Below, one piece after another: positions 14,999-23,935 of a stretch of 64,000 nucleotides of DNA. Within the stretch, counting starts at the first letter, position 1. Every line of letters begins with the position of its first letter. Under the pieces are notes generated by a model. It saw only the letters and a list, made by a program, of their open reading frames with translations, ran no database searches and was not told the DNA's origin. Both the position numbers and the translations under genes were made by a program. Source of the DNA: an uncultured Muribaculaceae bacterium. Lineage in GTDB: Bacteria > Bacteroidota > Bacteroidia > Bacteroidales > Muribaculaceae. The DNA lies in contig CANRPJ010000008.1 in NCBI GenBank assembly GCA_947632485.1, positions 1 to 64,000 of the forward strand, given 5' to 3'.

Positions 14999-17185
14999 TC
15001 AGGCTCCAAGCTCAAGTTGGTTTTTTACAAGATTATAGTAGGCTCCCTGGTTGGCTATCAGCTCGGCATGGGAGCCGCTCTCCACTACGGTGCCTCCATC
15101 GATCACTACGATGCGGTCGGCATTCTTCACGGTCGATAGTCTGTGGGCCACCACCACTACCGTGCGTCCGCGGTAGAACTCCGCCAGGTTCTCCACGATT
15201 GCCCTCTCGTTGCGCGCATCGAGGGCATTGGTGGCCTCGTCGAGGAAGATAAAGGAGGGATCCTTATACACGGCTCTCGCTATCAGTATGCGCTGTTTCT
15301 GCCCCTGGGAAAGGCCGGTGCCGTCGCGGCCGATCTTGGTGTTGTATTTCAAGGGGAGACTCATCACGTAGTCGTGGATGCAAGCTATGCGCGCCGCCTG
15401 CTCGAGGCGCTCCGTATCTATCTCGCCATCGCCCACGGCGATATTGCGCGCTATGCTTTCGGAGAAGATCACGCCATCTTGCATCACTACGCCACACTGC
15501 CTGCGCCACCACTTCAGGTCGTAGCCCGACAACGGCTTTCCGGCAAGCAGAATCTCTCCCGCTTCGGGCGGGTAGTAGCCGAGCATCAGTTTTATGAGAG
15601 TGGTCTTGCCGCTGCCGCTGGCGCCAACAATGGCGGTCACTTTTCCCTCGTCGATACCGAAGTTTACTCCGGAGATAGTCTTGCGCGGGGAGTGGCGGTC
15701 GTAGCGGAAATCAAGGTTTTTCAGCTCTATCGCTTTCAAGCCTTCGAGTCCGGTGGCTCCGGTGCGCGTCTCCTCGTTGCGGGCCTCGTGCACCTCATTA
15801 ATGCGCTCGAGCGATATCTTCACGTCTTGCACGGCATAGATGAATCCCATCAGCTGCTCTACCGGCGAGTTGAGCTGGCCTACTATATACTGGATAGCGA
15901 GCATGGCGCCGAGGGTTATATCGCCGCGGATCACGGCCGTAGCCGCCAGCACGGTGATCAGTATATTCTTGATTTCATTGATGAAGATAGATCCGGCCTC
16001 CTGGGTCTGCTGCAGGCGCAGGCTCTTGAGCTGCACGGCGAAGAGGTCGGCCTGAGTGTCTTCCCATTCCCATCTGCGCCGGCGCTCGCAATCCTGAAGC
16101 TTTATCTCCTGCATGGAGGTGATAAACTGATAGGTCTTGTTCTGGTTTATGGCCTGCTGCTCGAAAAGCTCATAGTCGATCACCTTGCGGCGCGCCAGGA
16201 AGCGGGCTATCCAGAGGCCGTAGACGAGGCTTCCGGCCAAAAATACGGCGAAGATGAGCCGGTCGTAGACGGCGAGCACAACGCCGAATACGATGAACGA
16301 CAGCATCGTGAACATCACTCCGAGCACCTGGTTGGTGAGAAACGACTGCACCCTCTGGTGGTCGCCCATGCGCTGCAGAAGGTCGCCCATCAGCTTGGTA
16401 TCGAAATAGCTCATCGGCAGGCGCAGGAGCTTGATGAAGAAATCGCTTACCAGAGAGATGTTGATGCGCATCGATATGTGGAGCAGCAGCCAGCGGCGGA
16501 TAAAATCGGTAGCTGTGCGGCCCGCCACTATCATCAGCTCGCCGAGGAGCACGAGCCAGATGAAACCGATATCGGCATGGGCTATTCCGATATCGACCAC
16601 CCACTGGGTCAGGAAAGGCATCGCGAGCTGCAGCACGCAGCCAAGCAGCAGTCCAAGTATAATCTGCAGGAAATAGCGCCTGTAATGAAGCACATAGCCC
16701 CACAGGAAGCGAAATGACCTCCTCTCGCCTCCCGCGCTCCGGGTCTTGCCGAAATCCTCGTCGGGCTTCATCAGCAGGGCTATTCCCTTTGGCTCGCCCT
16801 GGCTCTGGGTGGATATCCAGTGGGAGGCGAGCTCGGCGGAGTCTACCTTATAGCGCCCCTTGCCGGGGTCGGATATCCAGTAGCGGCCACCGGAGCGGTC
16901 AATCTTATAGAGCACTACGAAATGATTCTGATTCCAATGGAGCACACATGGCAGCGGCACCTCGCTGAGCTGCCGTTCGGAAAGACGCGTGCCCAGGGTC
17001 TGCATGCCTAAATCCTTAGCCGCGTCGGATATCGCCTTGAGCGATACGCCCTCCGCCGTGAGCCCGCACAGGTCGGAAAGCTGCTCGAGCGAGTAGCGCT
17101 GGCCGTAGTGACGACAAATCATGGCCAGGCATGCCACTCCGCACTGCATTCCGTCGTGCTGCCTTATGAAAGGAAACTTGCCCAT
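14999..17185 (-). CDS. Peptidase-containing ABC exporter (C39 protease, membrane and ATPase domains)
   Basis: A 728-residue PCAT/bacteriocin-type exporter. Residues 1-140 are a C39 Cys peptidase: Cys15 in HDGMQCGVACLAM, His88 in NQNHFVVLY and Asp106 in WISDPGKG form the catalytic set that removes double-glycine leaders. Residues about 165-440 are a six-helix ABC membrane domain (LGCVLQLAMPFLTQWVVDIG). Residues about 480-728 are the ATPase: Walker A GASGSGKTTLIKL, signature LSQGQKQRILIARAV, Walker B FIFLDEATNALDARNE, H-loop VVVAHRLSTV. Such proteins process and export small peptides or larger proteins with leader sequences. No double-glycine leader peptide, full HlyD or TolC gene was found next to it; only the small HlyD-like stub follows. 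Confidence 0.93.
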   Translation of the reverse strand: MGKFPFIRQHDGMQCGVACLAMICRHYGQRYSLEQLSDLCGLTAEGVSLKAISDAAKDLGMQTLGTRLSERQLSEVPLPCVLHWNQNHFVVLYKIDRSGGRYWISDPGKGRYKVDSAELASHWISTQSQGEPKGIALLMKPDEDFGKTRSAGGERRSFRFLWGYVLHYRRYFLQIILGLLLGCVLQLAMPFLTQWVVDIGIAHADIGFIWLVLLGELMIVAGRTATDFIRRWLLLHISMRINISLVSDFFIKLLRLPMSYFDTKLMGDLLQRMGDHQRVQSFLTNQVLGVMFTMLSFIVFGVVLAVYDRLIFAVFLAGSLVYGLWIARFLARRKVIDYELFEQQAINQNKTYQFITSMQEIKLQDCERRRRWEWEDTQADLFAVQLKSLRLQQTQEAGSIFINEIKNILITVLAATAVIRGDITLGAMLAIQYIVGQLNSPVEQLMGFIYAVQDVKISLERINEVHEARNEETRTGATGLEGLKAIELKNLDFRYDRHSPRKTISGVNFGIDEGKVTAIVGASGSGKTTLIKLMLGYYPPEAGEILLAGKPLSGYDLKWWRRQCGVVMQDGVIFSESIARNIAVGDGEIDTERLEQAARIACIHDYVMSLPLKYNTKIGRDGTGLSQGQKQRILIARAVYKDPSFIFLDEATNALDARNERAIVENLAEFYRGRTVVVVAHRLSTVKNADRIVVIDGGTVVESGSHAELIANQGAYYNLVKNQLELGA

Positions 17186-17410
17186 AATCTTGTTTTCAGC
17201 CCATGTGTGGTTTAATTTCGGCCCATAAAGGTAAGCAAAAATCGGAAAACCAGCATCATGCCTACTCCCGGGCGAGTGGGAAAGAGCGGGGAGTCCGATT
17301 TGTTAATTCGGCGGTATATTTTTTGTTGTATGGAGTTTTTCATTACCTTTACCGCGCTGTTTGCAAACCTTTTGAGGCCTGCGGCAGGTACTAACCTTAG
17401 AAAACTGACT

Positions 17411-18733
17411 ATGAGATACATCAGTAAATCGCTGCTTCTGTGGCTTTTAGCCGTAGTGCTTCTGGCAGGCTGCCGCAAGGAGAGTTCAGGTGACATCGCC
17501 GACCTGCTTACCACCGTGCCCTCCGGAGCGGGAGCTGTGGTGGCCGTAGATCTTCAGCAGATTATCACTAAGGCCGGAGGCAAGGTTACCGACGGCAAGG
17601 CGCAGCCGGGTGAGAAATTCGCCGCAGCGCTCGGAAAAGTGGCAGCAAAGCCTGAACTGGCGCAGTTTTTCGATGAGAATGCAGGAGTAGATGCTTCGGC
17701 AGCCCTGGTGTTCTATGCTTCCGGACGCTGGTATCTTACAGGCCGTCTCCGCGATCCCAAGGCTTTCCGCACCTGGTGGGAGGCGAAAGGAGAGAGGTTT
17801 GAAACCTCCGGAGAGCTCGAGGCAGCCCGCAAGGTGGCCTATAAGGCGAACCGCTTCTGGTGGGGCCTTACAGATATAGATATTCCTTCAGTGAGCGATT
17901 ATGCGGCCCTGAGCGAATCGCGCAGCTGGGCCTCTCACCCGAATGCGCCGGTAATTACGGGCAGCAACCATGAGGTGACCTTCACGCTCGATGAGAAGGT
18001 GCTGTTCAGCTATGTAGGCTCGGAGCTCCGCCCCGGGCAGTTGCGCATGGCCCTCTCCTCAGCTTTTAAAGACGCTACGGCGCTCTCAGGCTATATAGAT
18101 CTGCTCGACGGCAAGATGATAGCTTCCGTTACCCCTGTGAGCGATGATATGAAGCCTTCCGAACTCCTCCTTCCGGTAGGCAAGATCGATGGCGATATGG
18201 TCAAGAAGCTCGACTGCAGTGCCTTCTCGGTGTGGGCAGTAGCTGTTCCGTCCAAGCTTTCCGAAAAGATTAGCTCGATAATAGGCGGTCTTGGACTGGT
18301 GCCCGGCGGAGTGGTCGAGGCCATGCGTGCTATCGACGGCACGGTGGTGGTGGCTGTTGATGCCTCCGGTCAGGGTGTGAAAGGCGCGGTTGAGACCAAT
18401 GGCAAGAATATCAGCCAGCTGACTGATCTGCTCGCTACGCTGGGAATCAACAGTGTGGTCGACGGCAAGAGAATTCAGATTTCCAAAGGGCAGGTAGTAG
18501 GTAAGCTTCCCGTAACGAGCTATGCGTCAGACTTCAAGGGTGCCTTCGTGGCCGGTGCGGTCGATATGACCGAGACTCCCGGAATGCAGACCCCCGGCTT
18601 CAAGAGCAGTGTGGACCGTATGCTGCTCGTGGCCAAACCCGATGGAAAAGGTTTGAGATTTGAGGCCACCTATTTTTCTCCCGATCCCAAGCGTAATTTC
18701 CTGCTCACCTGGCTTGAGCTCGGGCTCAAATGA
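17411..18733 (+). CDS. DUF4836-like lipoprotein encoded with an ABC transporter
   Basis: The start was set at the ATG at 17411 (MRYISKSLLLWLL) because a lipoprotein signal peptide begins there; the open frame upstream is not signal-like. This gives 440 residues with lipobox LLAGC at Cys21. The mature N-terminus DLLTTVPSGAGAVVAVDLQQ and the overall layout recall the Bacteroidota DUF4836 family, but I hold this loosely. No enzymatic motif is visible. Its stop overlaps the start of the ABC ATPase gene by 4 nt (ATGA), and the permease follows with the same overlap, so the three proteins are likely one complex or pathway at the envelope. A weak promoter candidate (TTTG, 18 nt, TACCTTTA) lies at 17322-17351. 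Confidence 0.65.
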   Translation: MRYISKSLLLWLLAVVLLAGCRKESSGDIADLLTTVPSGAGAVVAVDLQQIITKAGGKVTDGKAQPGEKFAAALGKVAAKPELAQFFDENAGVDASAALVFYASGRWYLTGRLRDPKAFRTWWEAKGERFETSGELEAARKVAYKANRFWWGLTDIDIPSVSDYAALSESRSWASHPNAPVITGSNHEVTFTLDEKVLFSYVGSELRPGQLRMALSSAFKDATALSGYIDLLDGKMIASVTPVSDDMKPSELLLPVGKIDGDMVKKLDCSAFSVWAVAVPSKLSEKISSIIGGLGLVPGGVVEAMRAIDGTVVVAVDASGQGVKGAVETNGKNISQLTDLLATLGINSVVDGKRIQISKGQVVGKLPVTSYASDFKGAFVAGAVDMTETPGMQTPGFKSSVDRMLLVAKPDGKGLRFEATYFSPDPKRNFLLTWLELGLK

Positions 18734-19389
18734 GCGGAGAGCGCATAGAAGCCATTGAGCTGCGCGGGCTGCTGCCGGAGGTGTTTGCCTCGGAAGGCGC
18801 TCCGGACTCGGAGATATGGCTGAAAGATATTGACTTCAAGCGCGGCTGCCGCATAATAGTGGAGGCGGCGAGCGGCATCGGTAAATCGTCGCTTTGCGCC
18901 TATATCTACGGAGCCCGCGCCGACTACCGCGGGCGGCTGCTCTTCTCAGGCCGCGACGCCAGCACTCTCGGAATGCGGGCCTGGCAGGAGCTCCGGCGCT
19001 GCCATCTGGCCTATCTGCCTCAGGAGCTTGGACTGTTTCCCGAGCTCACCGCCCTTGAGAATATCCGACTCAAAAATGACCTCACCGGCCATAGCAGCGA
19101 TGAAGAGATAGCGCGGCGTCTCGAGCTTCTTGGCATAGATTCGCGCAGTCATTTCCCGGTGGGGCGTATGTCGGTAGGGCAGCAGCAGAGAGTGGCATTG
19201 CTGCGCTGCCTCTGCCAGCCTTTCGATTTCCTGCTGCTCGATGAGCCGGTGAGCCATCTCGATGCCGAAAACAATGCGGTGGCGGCGCGCATGGTAGAGG
19301 AAGAGGCTGACCGCCAGGGAGCCGGCATAATAGCAACCTCCGTAGGCAATCGCCTGCGGCTCAGTTCGTTTGAAACCCTTAAACTATGA
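18730..19389 (+). CDS. ABC transporter ATP-binding protein
   Basis: A 219-residue ATPase of the LolD/MacB size class. The P-loop reads AASGIGKSS, with Ala in place of the usual first Gly. The Q-loop region is YLPQELGLFPELTALENI, the signature is MSVGQQQRVALLRCL (SVGQQ rather than the common LSGGQ), and Walker B is FLLLDEPVSHLDAENN. The final part lacks a clear H-loop histidine; IIATSVGNRLRLSSFE stands where VTHD is usual, so ATP hydrolysis may be altered. It overlaps the lipoprotein gene before it and the permease gene after it by 4 nt each. Function is likely lipoprotein or substrate extraction at the inner membrane, by analogy to the family. Confidence 0.88.
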   Translation: MSGERIEAIELRGLLPEVFASEGAPDSEIWLKDIDFKRGCRIIVEAASGIGKSSLCAYIYGARADYRGRLLFSGRDASTLGMRAWQELRRCHLAYLPQELGLFPELTALENIRLKNDLTGHSSDEEIARRLELLGIDSRSHFPVGRMSVGQQQRVALLRCLCQPFDFLLLDEPVSHLDAENNAVAARMVEEEADRQGAGIIATSVGNRLRLSSFETLKL

Positions 19390-20579
19390 AGAGCAGGCTC
19401 GTAGGGCGGTTGCTCCGCAAAAATCTCAGTCTGGCTCAGCTTGCCGGGTTCACCCTGTCGAGCTTCATCGGCCTCGCCATAGTGGCGGTGGCGGTTCAGC
19501 TCTGGCAAGATCTGCGCCCCGTGTGGGAAGGCGACGACAGCTTCATGACCCGCGGCTATATGGTGGTAAATAAAAAGGTTACCGCCGCCAACTCGCTGCT
19601 CGGAAGCGGCAAGGCAGCCTTTTCCGAAGCGGAAATCGATGAGCTGCGGGAGCAGCCCTGGGTGAGAGGCGCGGCGCCATTCTCTACTGTAGACTATTCG
19701 GTGAGCGCTGCCGTGCGCACCGGATCGTGCGGCCTGAGCACCAATCTTTTCTTCGAATCGATTCCCGACGGATATATAGATGTAGAAGATGCCGACTGGC
19801 ATTTCGATCCCGATTCGGGCGAGGTGCCCCTGATTCTCTCCAAAGACTATCTGAGCCTCTACAATTTCGGATTCGCCTCTTCGGCGGGGCTGCCGCAGAT
19901 GTCGGAGCAGATGATAGGCAGCGTGCCTCTGGAGCTGCGTCTCTCCAGCTTCGACGGGCAGCGCTCTGTTACCCTTCGCGGCAGGGTGGTGGGCTTCAGC
20001 AAGCGGCTCAACACTATTCTCGTGCCCGATTCCTTCATGAGATGGAGCAATGGGCTGCTCGGGAGCGGTAAGGCGGCTGAGCCGTCGAGGATTGCGGTCG
20101 ATGTGAGCGCGCCCGGCGACCCTGCTATAGAATCTTATCTGAAAGACCATGATATGGAGACCGGCAGCGATTCCCGGTCCGGCTCGGCATCGTTTCTTCT
20201 CAATGTAGCCGCGGCGATAGTAGGCGGCGTGGGTGGTGTCATCACCCTGCTTTCTCTTTTCGTGCTGATGCTCAGCATCTCCCTGCTGATGCAGAAAAAC
20301 CGCGAGAAGCTCCATCAGCTTCTCATGCTCGGCTATCCGGCTGCTGCGGTGGCTCGTCCCTACGAGCGGCTGGTGCTCCTTTGCTCCGCTGTGTCCGCGC
20401 TTCTCGCCGTGGCGGCTCTCGAGGGGGTGCGTGCCGCCTATATCGAACCGGTAAGGGCTCTCGGCGGCGGTGGCGGCTGGTGGGAGGCTCCCGCTCTCGC
20501 CTTAGCCATAGCCGGAGTGTTGGCCCTGGCGAATGTGGCGGCGGTCAGGAGGCGTGTGCGTGGGGCGTGGCGTCGCTGA
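19386..20579 (+). CDS. FtsX-like ABC transporter permease
   Basis: A 397-residue permease with one N-terminal membrane helix (about 20-40, LSSFIGLAIVAVAVQLW), a large periplasmic domain (about 45-265), and three C-terminal helices, the MacB/LolC/FtsX layout. The helix near residue 275 (VAAAIVGGVGGVITLLSLFV) opens the FtsX domain. It is the last gene of the lipoprotein-ATPase-permease operon, and a terminator follows at 20593-20622. FtsX-type transporters often act as mechanotransmission devices or lipoprotein extractors rather than importers; the partner lipoprotein in this operon may be its effector. Confidence 0.82.
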   Translation: MKSRLVGRLLRKNLSLAQLAGFTLSSFIGLAIVAVAVQLWQDLRPVWEGDDSFMTRGYMVVNKKVTAANSLLGSGKAAFSEAEIDELREQPWVRGAAPFSTVDYSVSAAVRTGSCGLSTNLFFESIPDGYIDVEDADWHFDPDSGEVPLILSKDYLSLYNFGFASSAGLPQMSEQMIGSVPLELRLSSFDGQRSVTLRGRVVGFSKRLNTILVPDSFMRWSNGLLGSGKAAEPSRIAVDVSAPGDPAIESYLKDHDMETGSDSRSGSASFLLNVAAAIVGGVGGVITLLSLFVLMLSISLLMQKNREKLHQLLMLGYPAAAVARPYERLVLLCSAVSALLAVAALEGVRAAYIEPVRALGGGGGWWEAPALALAIAGVLALANVAAVRRRVRGAWRR

Positions 20580-20592
20580 GTCTATAGTTAAA

Positions 20593-20622
20593 AGAGTTGA
20601 TTAACATTGTTAACTCTCTTTT
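20593..20622 (+). terminator. Probable terminator of the ABC transporter operon
   Basis: Arms AGAGTT (20593-20598) and AACTCT (20612-20617), with an inner TTAAC/GTTAA alternative pairing, followed by CTTTT. It lies 14 nt after the permease stop. Confidence 0.6.
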
Positions 20623-20651
20623 GAAATAAGGTTATCAAATATTAAAAATTG

Positions 20652-20659
20652 TATTTTTG
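20652..20659 (+). promoter_or_regulatory. -7 box candidate upstream of the SusC-like gene
   Basis: TATTTTTG matches TAnnTTTG, 142 nt upstream of the SusC-like ATG. No TTG at the proper distance. The leader that would follow includes a hairpin GTAGG/CCTAC near 20720-20752, so a structured 5' leader is possible. Confidence 0.35.
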
Positions 20660-20801
20660 CTACCCAATCTTATCCGATCTAATAGATGTCAGGCGGCAGA
20701 AGAGCAGTGACCGAACCGTAGGTTATGCGCTTTTTAAGCCTACAGGGAATGAAAATAGAGAGAAAAGATAATATTTGTAGAACTTAACTTAAAATTATTG
20801 C

Positions 20802-23800
20802 ATGAAGAACCTGTGTTTTCGCATGAATCGGAGGCTATGGACAGCTGCGGCGATGCTGCTGATGTTCGTGGTGCCCGCCCTTGCGCAAAAGATTACGGTC
20901 CACGGACTCGTGATTGATGAGCAAGGGGAGGAACTGATCGGTGCTACCGTAATGGAGAAAGGTACCACCAACGGCGTAGCCACCGATATTGAAGGAAAGT
21001 TTGAGATCAGTGTGGCTCCCGAAGCCACGCTCGTGGTGAGCTACGTAGGCTATTCGCCTCAGGAAGTAGCTGTCGACGGACGCACCGACATCACGGTGAC
21101 GATGACCAGCGACGCCACGATGCTTCAGGACGTGGTCGTGATTGGCTACGGTTCTGTAAAGAAGCAGGACGCTACCGGTTCGGTGGCAGTGATTACTCCC
21201 GACGAGGTTGATGCCGGCATAGCGACCTCCGCCCAGGATCTTCTGGTCGGCGCAAGCCCCGGTGTGGTTGTTACCTCCACCGGCGGTTCGCCTGAAGGCG
21301 GCGCTACAATCCGTATCCGTGGCGGCGCTTCGCTCAATGCCTCCAACGACCCTCTGATCGTGCTCGACGGTGTGCCCCTTGACAACGACAAGGTCAACGG
21401 TATGGCCAACCCCTTCGCGATGATCGCTCCCGACAACATCGAGTCGATGACCATTCTTAAGGACGCCTCCGCCACCGCTATCTACGGTTCGCGTGCATCT
21501 AACGGTGTGATCATCATCACCACCAAGAAAGGCCGCTCGGGTCGCCCGCAGGTCAACTTCTCGGCCAACATGACCATCTCGAAAGACCGCAAGCGCTATA
21601 AAGTGCTCGACGGCAACCAGTATCGCGAGCTCATCACCGACCTCTACGGTGCCACCCAGCCCGGCGTGGTAGCTATGCTCGGCGATGCCAACACCGATTG
21701 GCAGGACGAGATTCTCCGTACCTCCGTATCGCAGGAATACAACCTCAGCGTAGGTGGCACGGTAGGCTTCCTTCCTTATCGCGTAAGCGGTTCATATACC
21801 GACAACAACGGTATCCTCAAGGATTCCAAGATGCAGCGCGTCACCGCCGGTTTCAACCTCACTCCGCAGTTCTTCGACGGTCTGCTGAAGGTGAACCTCA
21901 ACGTGAAGGGCTATTATATCAAGAACCGTTTCGTTGATGAAGGTTGCGTAGGCGGCGCCATCGGCACCAACCCGACGCGTCCGGTATGGAGCAACGTGGC
22001 CAGCAATAACCCCGACTTCCCCTATTTCTTCAACGGTCTTAGCACCGATACGCAGAACGGTAATGACTATTGGGCTCAGGGTCAGGTGAATCCTCTGGCT
22101 CAGATTGTAGATAAGGACAATACGGCCGATATCTACCGTACCAACGGTAATTTCCAGGTAGATTACGCTCTCCATTTCCTGCCGGAGCTCCACTTCAACC
22201 TCAACCTCGGTTGGGACGTGACCAAGAGCACCAACAACATCTATACGGCTCAGAACTCGCCTACGGCATGGAGCAATACCGATAATCCCGGTGCAGGTCA
22301 GTACTATATGGCCTATGAGCTCCGCCGCAACACCCTGCTCGATTTCTACGCCAACTATAAGAAAGACTTCGAGGAGATCTACTCCAATCTTGACTTGACC
22401 GCCGGTTACTCCTGGCAGCGCTTCGACTCCCACGGACGCAACAACGGTACGCTCTACACGACTCCCGGCTTCTATATCCCCTCGACCGTAGGCGGACAGC
22501 TTATGATCGACCCGTCGTCGGAAAGCCGCATCGGCACCGCTATCAACCCCAACGTGCTTCCCTGGGACAGCGGCCGCCTGCAGCTCCTCTCGTTCTTCGG
22601 ACGTATCAACTACACCTTCAAGGATACCTACCTGCTGACCTTCACCCTGCGTGACGACGGCACCTCGCGCTTCTCAAAGAACAACCGCTGGGGTCTCTTC
22701 CCCGCTCTCGCTCTCGGCTGGAAGATCAACAACATGGACTTCTTCGAGGGTGCACGCGAAACCATGAACGAGTTCAAGATGCGTCTCGGCTGGGGTCAGA
22801 CCGGCCAGCAGTCGGTAGGCGGATTCTTCGACTATATGCCGACCTATCTGCAGAGCACCCAGGGATCCTACTATCCCAACCTGCTCACCGGTACCTACTA
22901 TGACGCTCAGGGCAACCTGATCGGCTATACCCTCTATCCGAAGGGCTACAACCCCGACCTGAAGTGGGAGACCACCACTACCTGGAACATCGGTTTCGAC
23001 ATGGGCTGGCTCAACAACCGCTTGACCGCCAACATCGACTGGTATCTCCGCGATTCGAAAGACCTGCTTTCGACCGTGACCGTAGCTCCCGGCTCGGCTA
23101 CTACCAACCAGATGGTGAAGAACGTAGGCTCGCTCCGCAACATCGGTCTTGAGCTCACGCTCGGCGCCCGCGTGGTGGAAACCGACAACTTCCGTTGGCA
23201 GACCAGCTACAATGTGGCCTGGAACAGCAACAAGATCACCAAGCTCAACGATAGCAACGACCCCAACTATATGATCCAGGCAGGCACGATACCCGGTTCG
23301 ATGGGTACTACTGCCACCGTTCATAAGGTAGGTCTTCCCGCCTACACCTTCGCTCTCTACGAGCAGATCTTCGACGAGCAGGGCAAGCCCATCAGCGGCG
23401 CCTACGTAGACCAGAACGGCGACGGACAGATCAACTCCGCCGACCTCGTCTACAAGCACTCGCGCGATCCGAAGGTGACCATGAGCTGGAACAACAACTT
23501 CTCCTATAAGAACTGGGACCTCAGCTTCCAGCTCCGCGCATCGATCGGCAACTACGTCTACAATGGCGTGCGCGCGCAGCGCTGCTATACCGCCGGAACG
23601 TACCAGAACGTGCTCCGCAACCTTATCGCTTCCGACGCTTACCTCGTAAGCCAGGAGTGGCAGAGCAGCTACTGGCTGGAGAATGCCGGCTACGTGCGTT
23701 GCGACAACATCACCCTCGGCTATACCTGGCAGAATCTCTTCAAGGATAAGCTCCGCCTCCGCCTCTACGGCGCCGTGCAGAATCCCTTCGTGATCACCAA

Positions 23801-23897
23801 ATACAAGGGCATCGACCCCGAGGTGTTCGACGGCATTGACAACAGCCCCTATCCGCGTCCGGTAAGCTTCACGGTAGGTGTGATTGCCAGCTTCTGA
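20802..23897 (+). CDS. SusC/RagA family TonB-linked outer-membrane transporter
   Basis: A 1031-residue TonB-dependent receptor. Signal peptide 1-28 (ends VVPALAQ), then a carboxypeptidase-regulatory-like domain (about 30-115: VHGLVIDEQGEELIGATV), the TonB-box/plug region starting DVVVIGYGSVKKQDATGS and including RGGASLNASNDPLIVLDG, and a 22-strand barrel that ends in SFTVGVIASF with a C-terminal Phe. It should import a polymer fragment, usually an oligosaccharide, together with the SusD-like lid encoded 38 nt downstream. The locus carries SusE/SusF-like genes but no glycoside hydrolase or sensor gene nearby, so the substrate is unknown. Confidence 0.95.
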   Translation: MKNLCFRMNRRLWTAAAMLLMFVVPALAQKITVHGLVIDEQGEELIGATVMEKGTTNGVATDIEGKFEISVAPEATLVVSYVGYSPQEVAVDGRTDITVTMTSDATMLQDVVVIGYGSVKKQDATGSVAVITPDEVDAGIATSAQDLLVGASPGVVVTSTGGSPEGGATIRIRGGASLNASNDPLIVLDGVPLDNDKVNGMANPFAMIAPDNIESMTILKDASATAIYGSRASNGVIIITTKKGRSGRPQVNFSANMTISKDRKRYKVLDGNQYRELITDLYGATQPGVVAMLGDANTDWQDEILRTSVSQEYNLSVGGTVGFLPYRVSGSYTDNNGILKDSKMQRVTAGFNLTPQFFDGLLKVNLNVKGYYIKNRFVDEGCVGGAIGTNPTRPVWSNVASNNPDFPYFFNGLSTDTQNGNDYWAQGQVNPLAQIVDKDNTADIYRTNGNFQVDYALHFLPELHFNLNLGWDVTKSTNNIYTAQNSPTAWSNTDNPGAGQYYMAYELRRNTLLDFYANYKKDFEEIYSNLDLTAGYSWQRFDSHGRNNGTLYTTPGFYIPSTVGGQLMIDPSSESRIGTAINPNVLPWDSGRLQLLSFFGRINYTFKDTYLLTFTLRDDGTSRFSKNNRWGLFPALALGWKINNMDFFEGARETMNEFKMRLGWGQTGQQSVGGFFDYMPTYLQSTQGSYYPNLLTGTYYDAQGNLIGYTLYPKGYNPDLKWETTTTWNIGFDMGWLNNRLTANIDWYLRDSKDLLSTVTVAPGSATTNQMVKNVGSLRNIGLELTLGARVVETDNFRWQTSYNVAWNSNKITKLNDSNDPNYMIQAGTIPGSMGTTATVHKVGLPAYTFALYEQIFDEQGKPISGAYVDQNGDGQINSADLVYKHSRDPKVTMSWNNNFSYKNWDLSFQLRASIGNYVYNGVRAQRCYTAGTYQNVLRNLIASDAYLVSQEWQSSYWLENAGYVRCDNITLGYTWQNLFKDKLRLRLYGAVQNPFVITKYKGIDPEVFDGIDNSPYPRPVSFTVGVIASF

Positions 23898-23935
23898 TCC
23901 ATTGCCAACTTCAAGAATCAAAGAATTAGGATTTT

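Noticed and set aside
17258-17410. Upstream start for the DUF4836-like lipoprotein gene
   Set aside because: The extra 51 codons are not signal-like and would bury the lipoprotein signal peptide; they also cover the likely promoter region.
22674-23921. 415-codon open frame on the minus strand
   Set aside because: It lies antisense inside the SusC-like gene, which has clear family motifs; the opposite frame has none.
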